This document shows positions 1 through 9,931 of a DNA stretch of 64,000 nucleotides, one piece after another. Under the pieces are notes generated by a model, which saw only the letters and a list, made by a program, of their open reading frames with translations, did not search any database and was not told where the DNA came from. A program made the position numbers and the translations under genes. The DNA comes from Laburnicola sp. R22_1. Taxonomy: Eukaryota > Ascomycota > Dothideomycetes > Pleosporales > Didymosphaeriaceae. The DNA lies in NCBI GenBank assembly GCA_014281115.1, contig JACONQ010000013.1:1230501-1294500 (forward strand). Reading direction: 5' to 3'. How positions within the stretch are numbered: the stretch's first letter is position 1; the number at the start of each line of letters is the position of its first letter.

Positions 1-457
1 CGGTGGAGTACTCAAGCCTTCTTTTCGCGATCTTTTGACTGACCCAGCCCTTGTTACAGGCAACGCATTTGCTGTAATCCATTGACCCTAGAGCATCTCT
101 TAGGGTATCTCCACATACTCCAAAGTCCAATTCATAAGCCAGTTGAGCCCATGTAAGTACGCGGGAATCCCAGCCAGCGTCTTGAAGAAATCGGTCCGCG
201 CGCGCGAGATCTTCTGGGGATAACTTTGGGAGACGCCCACGCTTCTCAGATGTCAATTGAGACGTCCTATGGGTCCTATCAGCTAGCTCGTTGTCTTCTG
301 AAAGAATCCGCCATCCGCTGCGACGATTGACGCCGTTAAATGCAAAAACATCGTTGTGGTGGTATGGTATCCCCTTCCAGTCCATAAAGTCGCAGGCGCC
401 TTTGACCCGCGCGTTTTTTGGCGTATTTAAATTTTGAGAACCAATCTGTCGAGGCAT
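1..457 (-). CDS. Tc1/mariner-type transposase, N-terminal part (runs off left edge)
   Basis: An uninterrupted minus-strand frame starts at an ATG whose first base is 457 and runs off the left edge of the window, giving 152 codons. The start context reads MPRQIGSQNLN. A basic stretch RGRLPKLSPEDLARADRF and the segment WAQLAYELDFGVCGDTLRDA look like the paired helix-turn-helix DNA-binding region (HTH_Tnp_Tc3_2-like) of fungal Tc1/mariner transposases. The later part (CNKGWVSQKIAKRRLEYS) leads towards the catalytic domain, which lies outside the window. No stop or frameshift is visible, so this copy may be fairly young, unlike the elements in the AT-rich blocks. I did not find a convincing terminal inverted repeat or TA duplication on the right side. 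The family assignment is by recognition of the N-terminal pattern only. Confidence 0.72.
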   Translation of the reverse strand, partial: MPRQIGSQNLNTPKNARVKGACDFMDWKGIPYHHNDVFAFNGVNRRSGWRILSEDNELADRTHRTSQLTSEKRGRLPKLSPEDLARADRFLQDAGWDSRVLTWAQLAYELDFGVCGDTLRDALGSMDYSKCVACNKGWVSQKIAKRRLEYST

Positions 458-1251
458 TAGAACAATTGCGCAACAAAAAATAATGGTAATAGGATGGTGC
501 GGGTGGTGTAATTAATTGCCAAAGATGGTGTATGTGATAGCATTGGACTGTTTTTGGTGGGGCGCTAATTTTGGTGTGCATTTATTTTTTCCTTCCGCGT
601 GCGGGCCCAGCGCGAGAGGTTTTCGACGTTAGGCGGGTCCTACTAGTCCCAATTCGATCAGCATGAAAACGAAAATCGCGGCCCTAGCAGTCAAATAATT
701 ATCTGCCACATATTTGAGAAAGAACAGCCTCAAACTATGCCCTCGATTACCTACCTTGTCGTCAGCCAACTCAGCCTATTTCAGGTCATTGTCTAGCATG
801 CCACCGAAAAATGCGAGACCTGAGTTTGGTCAATCGCGCGTAAAGGCCGCCTCAAAGTCAGTCGCGCGCGTGTGGAAGGCCGTCGGAAATCTGTACTGTA
901 TCAGAGTCTGTGTTTCGGAAGTCCGATTGAACCCCCAGAAGTTGATGTGATTCGGAAGTTGATGTAAACCAAGCCGTAGACGTAAACCAAGCCGCTGTGC
1001 TTGGCCTGTGCGTCTGCTACCACGCCACGCCCTGAACCAGGCCCGCGAATCGAGCGGGATCCTATAACGGCTTTCGCAAGTGCCTTGCAGGCTCCTCTTT
1101 TCCTCAACACATTTGAAGCCGCAACACAGATGATTACACACCTGTTCGCAGCAGAAGCGATAGGGCAATCACCGTAATTCATTGCTTAATCTCAAGCTTA
1201 GACTGCCTCATAATTACTGACACGTGTTATTATAAGGCAATTATCTTTTCC
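458..1251. other. No supported gene (upstream of transposase / 3' flank of split gene)
   Basis: Mixed-composition sequence. It includes the likely 5' leader of the transposase (458-600). The short open frames here lack family resemblance and overlap one another on both strands, so I call no gene. Confidence 0.5.
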
Positions 1252-2402
1252 CTAACCTCTCTCACTGAAAGATAAGTCCTGTAGGTTGTGCCGAACCCGG
1301 TCTTCTTTCAACAGCGCTGCACACCCTAATCTCACGTCATTCTCTGTCGCGTCAGTATCGATTCCCCAAAAGAATAATCCTGGCTCAAGAATCAACTCTA
1401 TCATTTCGGCCATTCTCTCGAGATCCTCGCGTTCCTTCCCTGCAATGATCCTCGCTGATTTGAGCAATCGCGAACAAACTTGGTCTTTCTCTACAGTGCT
1501 GTAGCGGTTGTGCGTCTCAGCGCACCATTGGCGATATATCTCAAGAGTATATGCTCTATAGAATGTATCTGTCAACAGTGGCATCCTCCGTAGATCTTTC
1601 CAGGAGATAGACCTGATCAGCTGATGTTTTGAGAGCGTTCCAACGGCGATGTACTCGTCGCAGTTCCGTGCCCAATTCTGCAGCTCTTCTTCAATAGTAT
1701 GCGCCTGATCACGCTTCTCAAGGTACCGCAAAACATCTGAGATCCGGAAAATCTCCAAACCTTGTGCCTCTTTCAACCTGTTCAGCTCGAATACCTCCAG
1801 CTCCACTTGCTCGTTCTCAGCCTTATTCCTATGGTGTTGTCCGGTAGTATGGACAGCCCATTCGAGAATCGGACTCATTGAAGTTAGCCTCCTGTCTACC
1901 ATCTTCTTCGACTTCAACATGTCTCCATATGCTGTCTTCCTTAGATGCCTTGCTAGAGCACTGAGCAGGTCGCTGACTGGATGGCATCGGCGAAATTGGT
2001 CGAAAGACCACTCACGCTCTGACGGTATGACGTAAGAGCTTAAAGGATGCGTACGTCGGGCTGCGTGGAAAAGAAACGTAGGCGACGATGAACTGCAATC
2101 CCGTTGAATTTCTTGAATGACTGAGCAAAACATCAGTATTGTAAGCAGCTCATACTTCTAGTTCAGTGGTCACGTACAGCGATCCCAGTCAAACCCATAC
2201 TTGCCCAACGCGCCAAGGTGTTCCACCTTGGCCCTGGACAGCTCAACGCCAAAGACCGGCTCAACGCCAAATTTATATGCGAGATGGTCAATAATCGTGA
2301 ATTGAAGCTGAACTACCTGGGATAACGCGATTTCTATATAAAATCAGCCTGCGATTTGTTCCTGAATATATCCTAAGGCGCTAATTGGCCGCCCCCAGAG
2401 CT

Positions 2403-3980
2403 CTAGTGGTTGTTGGTAGTGCTCTGAAGGTCCTGCTTGTACCGCTTTGCCGCCTTCCTGCCGACCTTCTGCGCATCAGCTTCGACTCTGGCGTTAACTG
2501 CAGCGCGTGCTTTTGCTGCGGTTAGAACGCCTCCCTTTTGCACTTGCCGCTGAGAGGCACTTTGGCGTTGCTTACGCGCCTGCGCAGCTGCAGTAATCTC
2601 ACGAAGCTCATCAGTACAGATTTGGTGGAGATCAGCTATGGCCGACGCGCACGCTAGAAAGCGCTCAAGCCGGTGGAAATCGACGTTCTTCTGCCTTAGC
2701 TGGTCGCGGATTATTCTGAGCTCACGCTTATACCGGTGATGGCTTATACAGTCACTAGATCCGGGCATAGACGGTGGTAGCGGTGGCGTGGGAGTCCGCG
2801 GCTGCGGGCGCACCTTCTGGAGTACGATTTCTGGCCTCCATGGCCAAATACCCGCCTTCTCCCATGCTGAGAGAATAACGCTAGGTCTGAAAGTTGCCTT
2901 CCGTATGCTTTCGATTGCGTTGAAAAACTTAAGTTTGTTAAAATCTGTGCAACCAGTACGCGTAGCTTGCTCAACCGCGGCCTTGTGATAGTGCTTAAAC
3001 GGCGAAAAGCAGACTACATCAAGTGGCTGGAGATTGTGAGAGGTATGGGGAGGCAGCGTAAAGCAGATAATTTTCCTCTTATCTGCGTAATTAAGAAATT
3101 CCTTGGTAGTATGGGAGCCAAATCCGTCAAATATAAGCAGCCGCCAGGCACCTTTTTGACGCCTGCTCGACCAGAGATCAAAGTGTTTGAGCCATTCCTG
3201 TGAGAGCTCGTCGTTGGCGTAGCCAGAGGAGGACAATCCAACGCTGTAGTCGTCAGGGAGCGCGCTGTGGGTGTACCACTTTTCAAGGTGGACGCTGCCT
3301 TGGGCGATTAAGAGAGGCGGTAGAGCGACGCCGTCAGCGCTGATTGTCTCAATCGACGTCACATAATCGCGGTTGGTATCGCTTGCGCTGCTTTGTTGCC
3401 GCTTCTAGTCAAATGTAATAATCCACTGTGAGCCTCCACAGCCAATTCGAAAGCTGGTTTTGTCTATGTTGTAGCAATCTGCGTCCTGGATCCCAAACTC
3501 TATTATGACCTCTCGCAGCGCGCGAAAATGAGCGCTGTATACCTGCTTAGAGTTCTGAGCTACTCGATTAATTTCCTGGTGTTTCTGCTTAACGCGGCGA
3601 CAATCCGGGTTACGTTCGAGCCACCGGGTAACAAAGTGGGCGCCGAGTTTGGGCGCTTTGCCAGACGGATCGGCGAGGTCGAGGATACGTTGGATAGCTG
3701 ATTGTACTTGTGGGAATAAGGCTGGCATGCCTAAATCATCGCAGCGCTTAATATACCGTCGAAGCGCAAGCTCTTGCTCAGCGTTTAGCCTTTGATTTGT
3801 CCCAGGGCGGTCCATTTTGCTCTGTCGCCCGTTGAAGCGTTGCCGAAGGCGGTCGTATGGGACGACAAAATCGCGCGCCAGCTTGCTCAAATTCGGCTTA
3901 ATTTGGCCATTAGTATGCTCCAAAGCCTTTTGAATACGCTGTTCCACGTCCTCGTACGCGCCATATTTGTCTGCCATCAC
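2403..3980 (-). pseudogene. pogo-like DDE transposase with one in-frame amber stop
   Basis: One minus-strand frame of 526 codons starts at 3980 (or one codon later) and ends at 2403. It is broken only by a TAG at 3407-3405, with no frameshift. The N-terminal part carries a psq/CENP-B-type helix-turn-helix (residues about 25-50, LSKLARDFVVPYDRLRQRF) and a second DNA-binding segment (about 65-125). The DDE catalytic domain shows YNIDKTSF with the first acidic residue, LLIFDGFGSHTTKEFLNYA with the second, and the LQPLD motif with the third. All three acids are present. The C-terminus is basic and Gln/Ala-rich. The stop reads GAC-TAG-AAG; a CAG to TAG change on the coding strand is a CpA to TpA change of the RIP type. 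The copy is predicted inactive unless the stop is bypassed. Confidence 0.85.
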
Positions 3981-4023
3981 GTTGCGTAGAAAAATCGCGC
4001 GTCAAATATATGAGGGGATCAAA

Positions 4024-4089
4024 TTTGGCGTTGAGCCGGTCTTTGGCGTTGAGCCGGTCTTTGGCGTTGAGCCGGTCTTTGGCGTTGAG
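4024..4089. repeat. 18-bp tandem repeats inside right terminus of pogo A
   Basis: The unit TTTGGCGTTGAGCCGGTC occurs at 4024, 4042 and 4060, followed by a partial unit at 4078. The left terminus carries only two copies of the TTGAGC-containing core, so the element ends are asymmetric. Subterminal repeats of this kind often serve as transposase binding sites, but that role is inferred. Confidence 0.85.
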
Positions 4090-4322
4090 CTGTCCAGGGC
4101 CAAGGTGGAACACCTTGGCGCGTTGGGCAAGTACTCCATCTCCTTCAAGGCTCGGGTTACAGGCTTTTCCTTCACATGCTCCATATAATCGGTGCATATT
4201 TTGGCGATCTTGGAGAGTCCCTTCACCATAGTGTCCAGGTCCTCGAGCGTTCGTGGGGCACCGACGGGAAAATCATTTTGTGCGAGCGAGAGCTGTTGCT
4301 GGACAAGGCGACCGAGATCCAT

Positions 4323-4784
4323 CGAGGGAAATAGATCGGACTATTGAGTGCTTGCTTGGACCTTGATAACGTTTACAGTAACTTCTAAAATATGGTGGGT
4401 AGGCGGTCGAAAACGAGATCGTTGCACCATGTGGGCCATGAACGCCGTCTTGTTATAATCGCCGAGGCTCTCCTAAAGCAGGCTTGCGCGCAAGGGCGCT
4501 GAGGGTGTACCGATAGGTAGTGGCTGCATTCTGAAAGGATCGGTGGGTGACTCTTGAGCGTTGCATCAATAGCGTCATTCGATCGACAGGGCCGGAATGA
4601 AAGCATGTTTCGCGGCCAGCCGTGGCATGAGGATGGGCGACGCCTGCTGTACTTCGGTGCAGCGTTGCAACGACGCGCGGAACGTGCTTACACCGAGGCC
4701 GCCGTAATGCTAACAGCCTTCAAATACGCTAGGAAGTAATTCTTAGAGTACGTACATGTTTCGGTACCCATCTCGAATGTTGTT
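4323..4784. other. No supported gene
   Basis: Upstream region of the split gene. Short overlapping frames on both strands lack recognisable features. The promoter of the split gene is probably here. Confidence 0.45.
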
Positions 4785-5339
4785 TCATTTGTTACGCGCA
4801 TTCCTGCCCTCACCTACCCCATGCCCTCCCCTCGCCTTCTCCGCAAAACCAGACGAGACTGCATTCTCATCGCCATCTCTAAAAACCCGTCCCTCTTGGT
4901 CAATAACTCTCCTCGCTACGAGAGACGCGATCCTACCCTGAAATGCATGAACATATTCGTTATATTCTTCATCCCCTGAACCATGCTTTCCGAAAGCGAG
5001 CGCATACGCCGACAGTCTATCCAGCAGGTCCTCTCCTTCTGCAATCTGGAACCTCCAGCATACGTCCGCAACGTCATCGTCCTCGGCAAGTAGAACATCG
5101 ATGTCGTAGGTCTTGTTCCCTGTCTGGTGGGCGTTTGGGTGCTGATGTGTTACTCGAACAGCGAATGACTGGTTTGGGTCGCTTCGCTGTATGGTGGTGA
5201 CGTGAACAAGGGTTGCGACCTGAATTCTCAAGGAATTTGGCTGGATGCATAGTGGCCAACTACGGAGATTGTGCATAGATGTCTTTGAGCTCCTTCGAAG
5301 GAAAGGTGGCATGTATCTAAAGAACATAGATCTGCGCAT
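4785..5339 (-). CDS. Possible hypothetical protein, 184 aa
   Basis: A single minus-strand frame from 5339 to 4785. The C-terminal two thirds have the look of real protein: a clearly acidic helical stretch (YDIDVLLAEDDDVADVCWRF), then EGEDLLDRLSAYALAFGKHG and a Gly/Arg-rich tail. The N-terminal 60 residues are basic and less convincing, so the true start may be an internal methionine or a missed upstream exon. I recognise no domain. It lies between the split gene and a stretch with no genes, on the same strand as the other accessory genes. It could equally be a chance frame in a GC-balanced region. Confidence 0.4.
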   Translation of the reverse strand: MRRSMFFRYMPPFLRRSSKTSMHNLRSWPLCIQPNSLRIQVATLVHVTTIQRSDPNQSFAVRVTHQHPNAHQTGNKTYDIDVLLAEDDDVADVCWRFQIAEGEDLLDRLSAYALAFGKHGSGDEEYNEYVHAFQGRIASLVARRVIDQEGRVFRDGDENAVSSGFAEKARGGHGVGEGRNARNK

Positions 5340-6771
5340 GGTGTGAGGGATCTAAAGCTGCAACTCTAGGCCTTTGAGAAAAATTCCAGTTATCCGAAGA
5401 ATCAGGTGCTCGCGCAGGCCAGCCACCAGCACCAAAGGGGAAAATAAAATATGAGGATTTAGGAGTTCAATGTCCAGAGCGTTGCTACTATCTTAGGTGG
5501 GGAAGGGAACGCATATTTATCGCTGGTTTAATTTCTTTGCCTTACCCCTCACCCATCCTCCACTCATGCCATAAAGATTGCAAACCCCTTAGTGTAGGAA
5601 GGAAGTATTTCTAATCAGGGCTGGAAGATTCAGGTGTCAGTAAATCCTGAAGAAAGTAAAATAACTGTATTCTTGCTTGGAATACAAACAAGCAGCTTCT
5701 GGTCACCAGATGCTGTTACGATCCGCATTGGCTTGTGGCCAAGCCTGTAGCAGACAAAAGACTTTCGGAATCTCGAGCCAGTCGTTGTTTGCTGGAAGCC
5801 ACCGACTGAAACGCCTAGTGCCTATATTGCGCAGGGGTGCATTGAACAAAAACCCTTGGATTCGCAACATTACGCTGCGGACGCCAAAGTAAGGACTGTT
5901 AGTTACGCCCACCGGGATCTCAGGCTATACTACACTATCACGTCACGCGCTATCCGGGGGTCATGCTTCTTCCTGACCTCTCTTCCTATGTGCGCCACCA
6001 AAACTACTCCATCTCCGCAATTAGATACGTGTGGATTTGAATGTGGATGAAGGAGCTTACCGCACGCGTGGTTGCGATTGTTGAGTGGGGTCCGCTGCCG
6101 GAACCGAGCGGGACTTGTAGCTGGGCAAGAATGCGCATTGCTCATGTCACATACCTAGTTCTACGAACTAGGCATGTGAAGCGAGTATGTATCCTTTCCC
6201 TTAGGTATATAGGACGCGCTTGGCGAAATATATACAGCTACAGCTACGTTGTTTGGAAAACATAAGGAATGCAATTCTGTACTGCGCTAGCCGCAATTTG
6301 GCGATCGCCTCGGCTGGAAGTACTGATCGACGTCGTGCATCTGCATGAACTTGCACGTCACAACGCGCACAAGGCTAATAGCAACTTCCTAGTAAAGTCG
6401 CGAGGTGTACACGATTGGATAACATCCCTTGGGCAGCTTTGTGACTGGCGATAGCGCAAGTGTGGTGTCGTAATGAGAGAAGTCAGTTCTGTGGTAAAAG
6501 AGACTCTATGGGAACGGCACGCGTATGCGGCGATGCGCATGTATTTTCTGTATTCAAGGGTCTTAAGGTGTTTAGCAGATGCTACAGCATCTTATCTATA
6601 TAAAGCTGCAGCAAACAAGCATTTGCGCATGGAGTTGGAAGTGTTTAATGTGGAAGTACCCGTGGTATTTTTCGGCACGGTGGTTTTTCAGGCACGCGTG
6701 GAGGGATAGTAGACAGTAGCGGTCTATAAGGGTTTGAGCCTGGGGTTAGAATTTAGGCTCTAGTGTTCCGA
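5340..6771. other. No supported gene; contains one near-perfect hairpin
   Basis: Only short overlapping frames without family resemblance. A 15-bp inverted repeat with a 3-nt loop lies at 6147-6179 (arms TCACATACCTAGTTC and GAACTAGGCATGTGA, one A/G mismatch). Confidence 0.45.
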
Positions 6772-6915
6772 CCAGTCGTTGGGTTCTGGCCAGTCGTTGG
6801 ATTCTGACCAGTCGTTGGGGTCTGACCAGTCGTTGGATTCTGACCAGTCGTTGGATTCTGACCAGTCGTTGGGGTCTGACCAGTCGTTGGGGTCTGACCA
6901 GTCGTTGGGGTCTGC
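6772..6915. repeat. 18-bp minisatellite, 8 units
   Basis: The core CCAGTCGTTGG recurs with an exact 18-bp period at 6772, 6790, 6808, 6826, 6844, 6862, 6880 and 6898. A degenerate ninth start lies at 6915. Units differ mainly at two variable bases (GGGTCT versus ATTCT). On the minus strand the array translates as an imperfect six-residue repeat (Arg/Pro-Gln-Arg-Leu-Val), but nothing supports it being coding. It lies about 90 bp beyond the 3' end of the recombinase gene. Confidence 0.92.
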
Positions 6916-7002
6916 CAGCAGGCAGATCTTTCTTACTAGTCTTCTGGGACGTAGACCTTCGGAAGCCGAAGCTTGATGCCGTGAACATCCTGCGCGTGTC
7001 TT

Positions 7003-9354
7003 TTAAAATGCAGAACACCATCCAATGGCACCCCCTCTTTTCGGCATGCTGGATGGGGGCAAGGGGATTGTCGCGTCCGGTGCGAAGCGGCGGAGGTGCT
7101 CGTCTTCGATATGGTCCATCATCTTCGCCACCCGACTGTAGCAGAACATCCGCTGGGCAAGGGGCAGGCTCTCATCGCCTATGCAGAACAGGCACTGGCG
7201 AGGGTCGCACACCAAGGGAAACGAAGAGGCCGTCAGACTGTCCTCTTGCATGGTCTGCGACGCTGCTGGTTCGAAAGCGATGGGGCGCCGCCGGATTTCT
7301 CGACGGCGGCACAATTTCGTCATGGTTCGGATCAGCTCACACCGCTGCTCCAAAGCGCCGGGCTCGTGCAGGTTACGGGGGGGTCTGCAAAGCATCCTCG
7401 CGATGCAAGCCCGCTCTTCAAGTGCGTAGGTGGTGGCAGCAGGTTTAGCCTCATCCTCATCTTCAAGAGACAGGTCGCCCTCGCGGTCAAGCTCTCTCGT
7501 ATCGTTCTCCATGAAATACCTCTTCCTGGCCTTCTTTTTTCTGTGGTCCTGCAGCTGCTTCCTTTTCCGAAGCAATTTTGCCTGCATCTCCTTCCTCAAC
7601 TGGCAAAGCAGCTCCTCCTCTTCACAAGGTCCGGCGTCTCGTCGGACCTCGCGTATTCTCCTCGTTAGAGCGTCTCGTTGCTGACGCAGCTTGGCAACGG
7701 TAGGGTGCTGTTCGATCGCGAGGGCATCGTCCGGACTGAGCTTGGTCGGTGCGAGCGGGTCACGCGTCAGCGACATGTTCCCCATTGCCTTGATCACAGC
7801 CGTGTCGGAGGGTTCGTCTAGGTAGGCCGCATGGACGTCGAACTCCACGTCTTGGTTGATGTAGGATTGGAAGATCTTCGACCGGCTGTGTCCCATCACT
7901 TGATTCCGCGTAGCCACTGGGGCCTTGTCTGCCAGGTTGTCAGCCTTCAGCCAAAGGGTGCAGAGAACGGGAGCACGTACGGTTGACGGCATTTCCGACG
8001 CCGCGTCGAATGCACGTATGCGTCAAGGTCGCCTCTATACCGGCATCTAGCCCTAAACGCTTCATGTACCTTGCTGCAGTGGCCGCTCGTAAAGGCTTAG
8101 ATGGCCTCGACGATGAAATCCCGCACTTCGAGCTTTCAGGTTCTCGAAAGACGGGCTCCTCCCATAGATCCTCCTTCCATCTGAAGATGAGGCAATCCTT
8201 TCGCTTAGGGATGCGTGCAAGCAAGATGTCTTCGGGTTCGCGGACAGTAGTGGCGGCAAATGCGTTACGGGCCAAGCCCATGCTAATCATCTCTAAGATA
8301 GGGCAAAGCAAAGGATTTCTATGCTGGTATATCCTGAACGTTTTCCTTGATCGGTCATCAGCTCGGAAACAAAGAGGGACGTCTTCGATACGTACGGTTG
8401 TGGCCTTCTGTCCTCTCCCTTTGTATGTATAAGAGTAAGGTACATGACGAGTTCCGTACGGTCTTCTACTCTTGCCAGCATGATCGTGATATGCTCGAAG
8501 AGAACCGACATGAGCTCCTCCTCGGGAGGCAGCTCACCTCTATCGAAGTTTGCTTCCTCACCACCGTCGTCATCGGTTGGATCTTCTTCGTCAGGGTCGT
8601 AGAAACGAATCGCTTCATCTCTGGTAGTGCTTCTTGCATCCTCGTCTGGTACCTTGACACTCGCATCGAGGAACGATACAGGCCGTGCACCCGTGCTGCC
8701 AGCAAACTTCAAGAGCAAAGAGAACCCTATCCTCTGTTCTTCGTCTGGGTACACTCTCTTACAGTGCACCCAATGGTGAAACCTTAGCACGTACATGTCG
8801 TCGCCGGACGTCACTGGCTTTGTGCGAGGCGTCTTGATAAGCCTGTAAGTTATCGTAAGATCGCGGATGTACTGCAGCACAGCATTACCAAACTTGGATC
8901 TTTAGAGCCTCTGCGAGTGCGACTTACGTTGTTCACATCGTCCTTAAGGTTTTTCGGTAGCCGATCGTTCGCATGCTCTTGGTAGAGCATACGCAACTGC
9001 CGCCAATACTCGTGTAGGGAGGAATGCGTATTCACCCTGGGATAGTTGTCCAAGATCCATTGGCAAAACGCTTTATAGTCGGCCGCATCTTGGCTCTGGA
9101 TGAAGCGGATCGGTTCCTCCTCGACTTCCTTGCAGTATCTGACAAAATGATGAGCCGGTGCTACTGCTCGGTAGTTGCACAAGGGGTGCTTACCTTGTCC
9201 ACTTCTTCCACGTCCCTCTCAAGTTCCTTCGAGTGGCGGCGGCGTATTTAGGTTGTGTATAGCCTTGCACTGCTAGCTCTTGCCGCAGACCTCTGTAGTA
9301 TCCTTCTGGGCGGGAGACTCGGAGGCGACGCTGCGGTTTCTTGTGCGCTGCCAT
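7003..9354 (-). CDS. DUF3435 tyrosine recombinase (Starship captain-like), five exons
   Basis: Five exons join in phase through canonical GT-AG introns: exons 9354-9194, 9138-8928, 8871-8396, 8333-7981 and 7928-7003; introns of 55, 56, 62 and 52 bp. Together they encode 708 residues (an in-frame ATG at 9402 would add 16). No stop or frameshift interrupts the frame. Recombinase-type residues are visible: an Arg in STGARPVSFL (exon 3), CIRRG in exon 4, His in NQVMGHSRS and the candidate nucleophile Tyr in KIFQSYINQD (exon 5). The order R...R..H..Y and the flanking SLTRDPLAPT are typical of DUF3435 proteins. The C-terminus has a coiled, basic segment and a zinc-finger-like CLFC...H....H motif. 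DUF3435 tyrosine recombinases mobilise Starship giant elements in fungi; many other copies exist without a demonstrated element. If it is a captain, the element should extend leftwards from just right of 9.4 kb. Confidence 0.85.
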
Positions 9355-9402
9355 CGCGGAAGCAACCGTCGAGGGTCGAGGGAACGTGGCGAGCAGTCGC
9401 AC

Positions 9403-9859
9403 CGGGAAGCGGACGGCCGCTGAGAGGGAGGGCCGCAGAGATGCTGGTTGGCAAGTGGACGGCGCGCGGGGAGGATGAAGAAGGCCGGAGCAGCGCGAAC
9501 GGACAGAGGCGTGCGGCGCTGGCGAGGGGAGAACGGTACGGGTGGGGGACGGGCATATTTAAAGGCATCCCTTCGGTACCCTCGATGCTTCGAGCGTAAG
9601 CAGTTGCGTGAGGCGGCGTAGCACGCACTTTCGATGGGGTCGAAGGAGACAGGGGTCCCTCGCTTAGGCCCTTAAAGCGGCAATCGGTTGCAGGGCCTGT
9701 ACAAGGTGTTCGACCCTCCAAAAGCGGCGCCCAAAGCCGCTGGATTTGGATGCACCGACACCAAAACCTAAACTTAGGAAGTAAAGAAACTTGACTTTCG
9801 AGTTTTGGGAATTTTGGCTCCATTCGAGGAAATACAAAAGAGAAAATTTACTAGACAAA
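9403..9859. other. Upstream region of recombinase gene up to AT-block edge
   Basis: GC-balanced sequence, probably promoter and leader of the recombinase gene. It ends abruptly at the AT-rich block near 9.86 kb. Short repeats such as AAAGCGGC (9674) and AAAAGCGGCGCC (9720) are present, but I could not define a terminal repeat. Confidence 0.45.
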
Positions 9860-9890
9860 AGATATTATAGTATACTATAATCTTAGTAAC

Positions 9891-9931
9891 AAATCACGTG
9901 ATTTAATTAACTTTTAAAATCACGTGATTTT
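9891..9931. repeat. Two CACGTG-centred palindromes
   Basis: AAATCACGTGATTT (9891-9904) and AAAATCACGTGATTTT (9916-9931) are perfect palindromes around an E-box core, about 26 bp apart, right at the AT-block edge. They may be part of a transposon terminus; function unknown. Confidence 0.8.

Larger units (their letters stand above)
2200..4131 (-). mobile_element. pogo-family DNA transposon (family A), 1932 bp, TA-flanked
   Basis: Terminal inverted repeats of about 75 bp begin CTTGCCCAACGCGCCAAGG at 2200 and end with the complement at 4131. A TA lies outside each end (2198-2199 and 4132-4133), as expected for the TA target duplication of Tc1/mariner/pogo elements. Within each terminus is a small hairpin, CCAAGGTG-TTC-CACCTTGG (2213-2231 on the left). 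The right terminus carries additional 18-bp repeats. The element encodes one transposase frame on the minus strand (2403-3980). It sits in exon 1 of a host gene in the same orientation. Base composition is normal, so it has not been heavily RIP-mutated. Confidence 0.9.
1252..4322 (-). pseudogene. Spliced gene of unknown function split by a pogo element
   Basis: Two minus-strand pieces make one coherent gene when the 1932-bp transposon between them is skipped. Exon 1 runs from ATG at 4322 to 4134, reading MDLGRLVQQQLSLAQ at its start and KEMEY at the insertion. It resumes after a single TA at 2197 and ends at 2178 (GFDWDR). A 57-bp GT-AG intron (2177-2121, GTACGT...CTCAG, with CTGAT/CTTAC branch-like motifs) follows. 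Exon 2 (2120-1252) continues in phase to a TAG-free 3' end at 1252. The sum is exactly 360 codons, 359 residues. The protein is charged and predominantly helical-looking (for example LEVFELNRLKEAQGLEIF and REDLERMAEMIELIL). I recognise no domain. The insertion falls in codon 64 and brings stop codons, so the allele should be null. The alternative, two unrelated fragments, is unlikely given the matching frame and phase. Confidence 0.75.

Noticed and set aside
6746..7021. Minus-strand frame with a six-residue repeat (PQRLVR-like)
   Set aside because: It is the translation of an 18-bp minisatellite; an exact multiple of three keeps it open. No start or neighbour supports coding.
7096..7668. 190-codon plus-strand frame opposite the recombinase
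   Set aside because: Shadow of exon 5 of the recombinase gene.
1..9859. Calling the whole left region a Starship
   Set aside because: No element boundary, direct repeat or typical cargo set is visible; only the recombinase supports it, so it is kept as a hypothesis.
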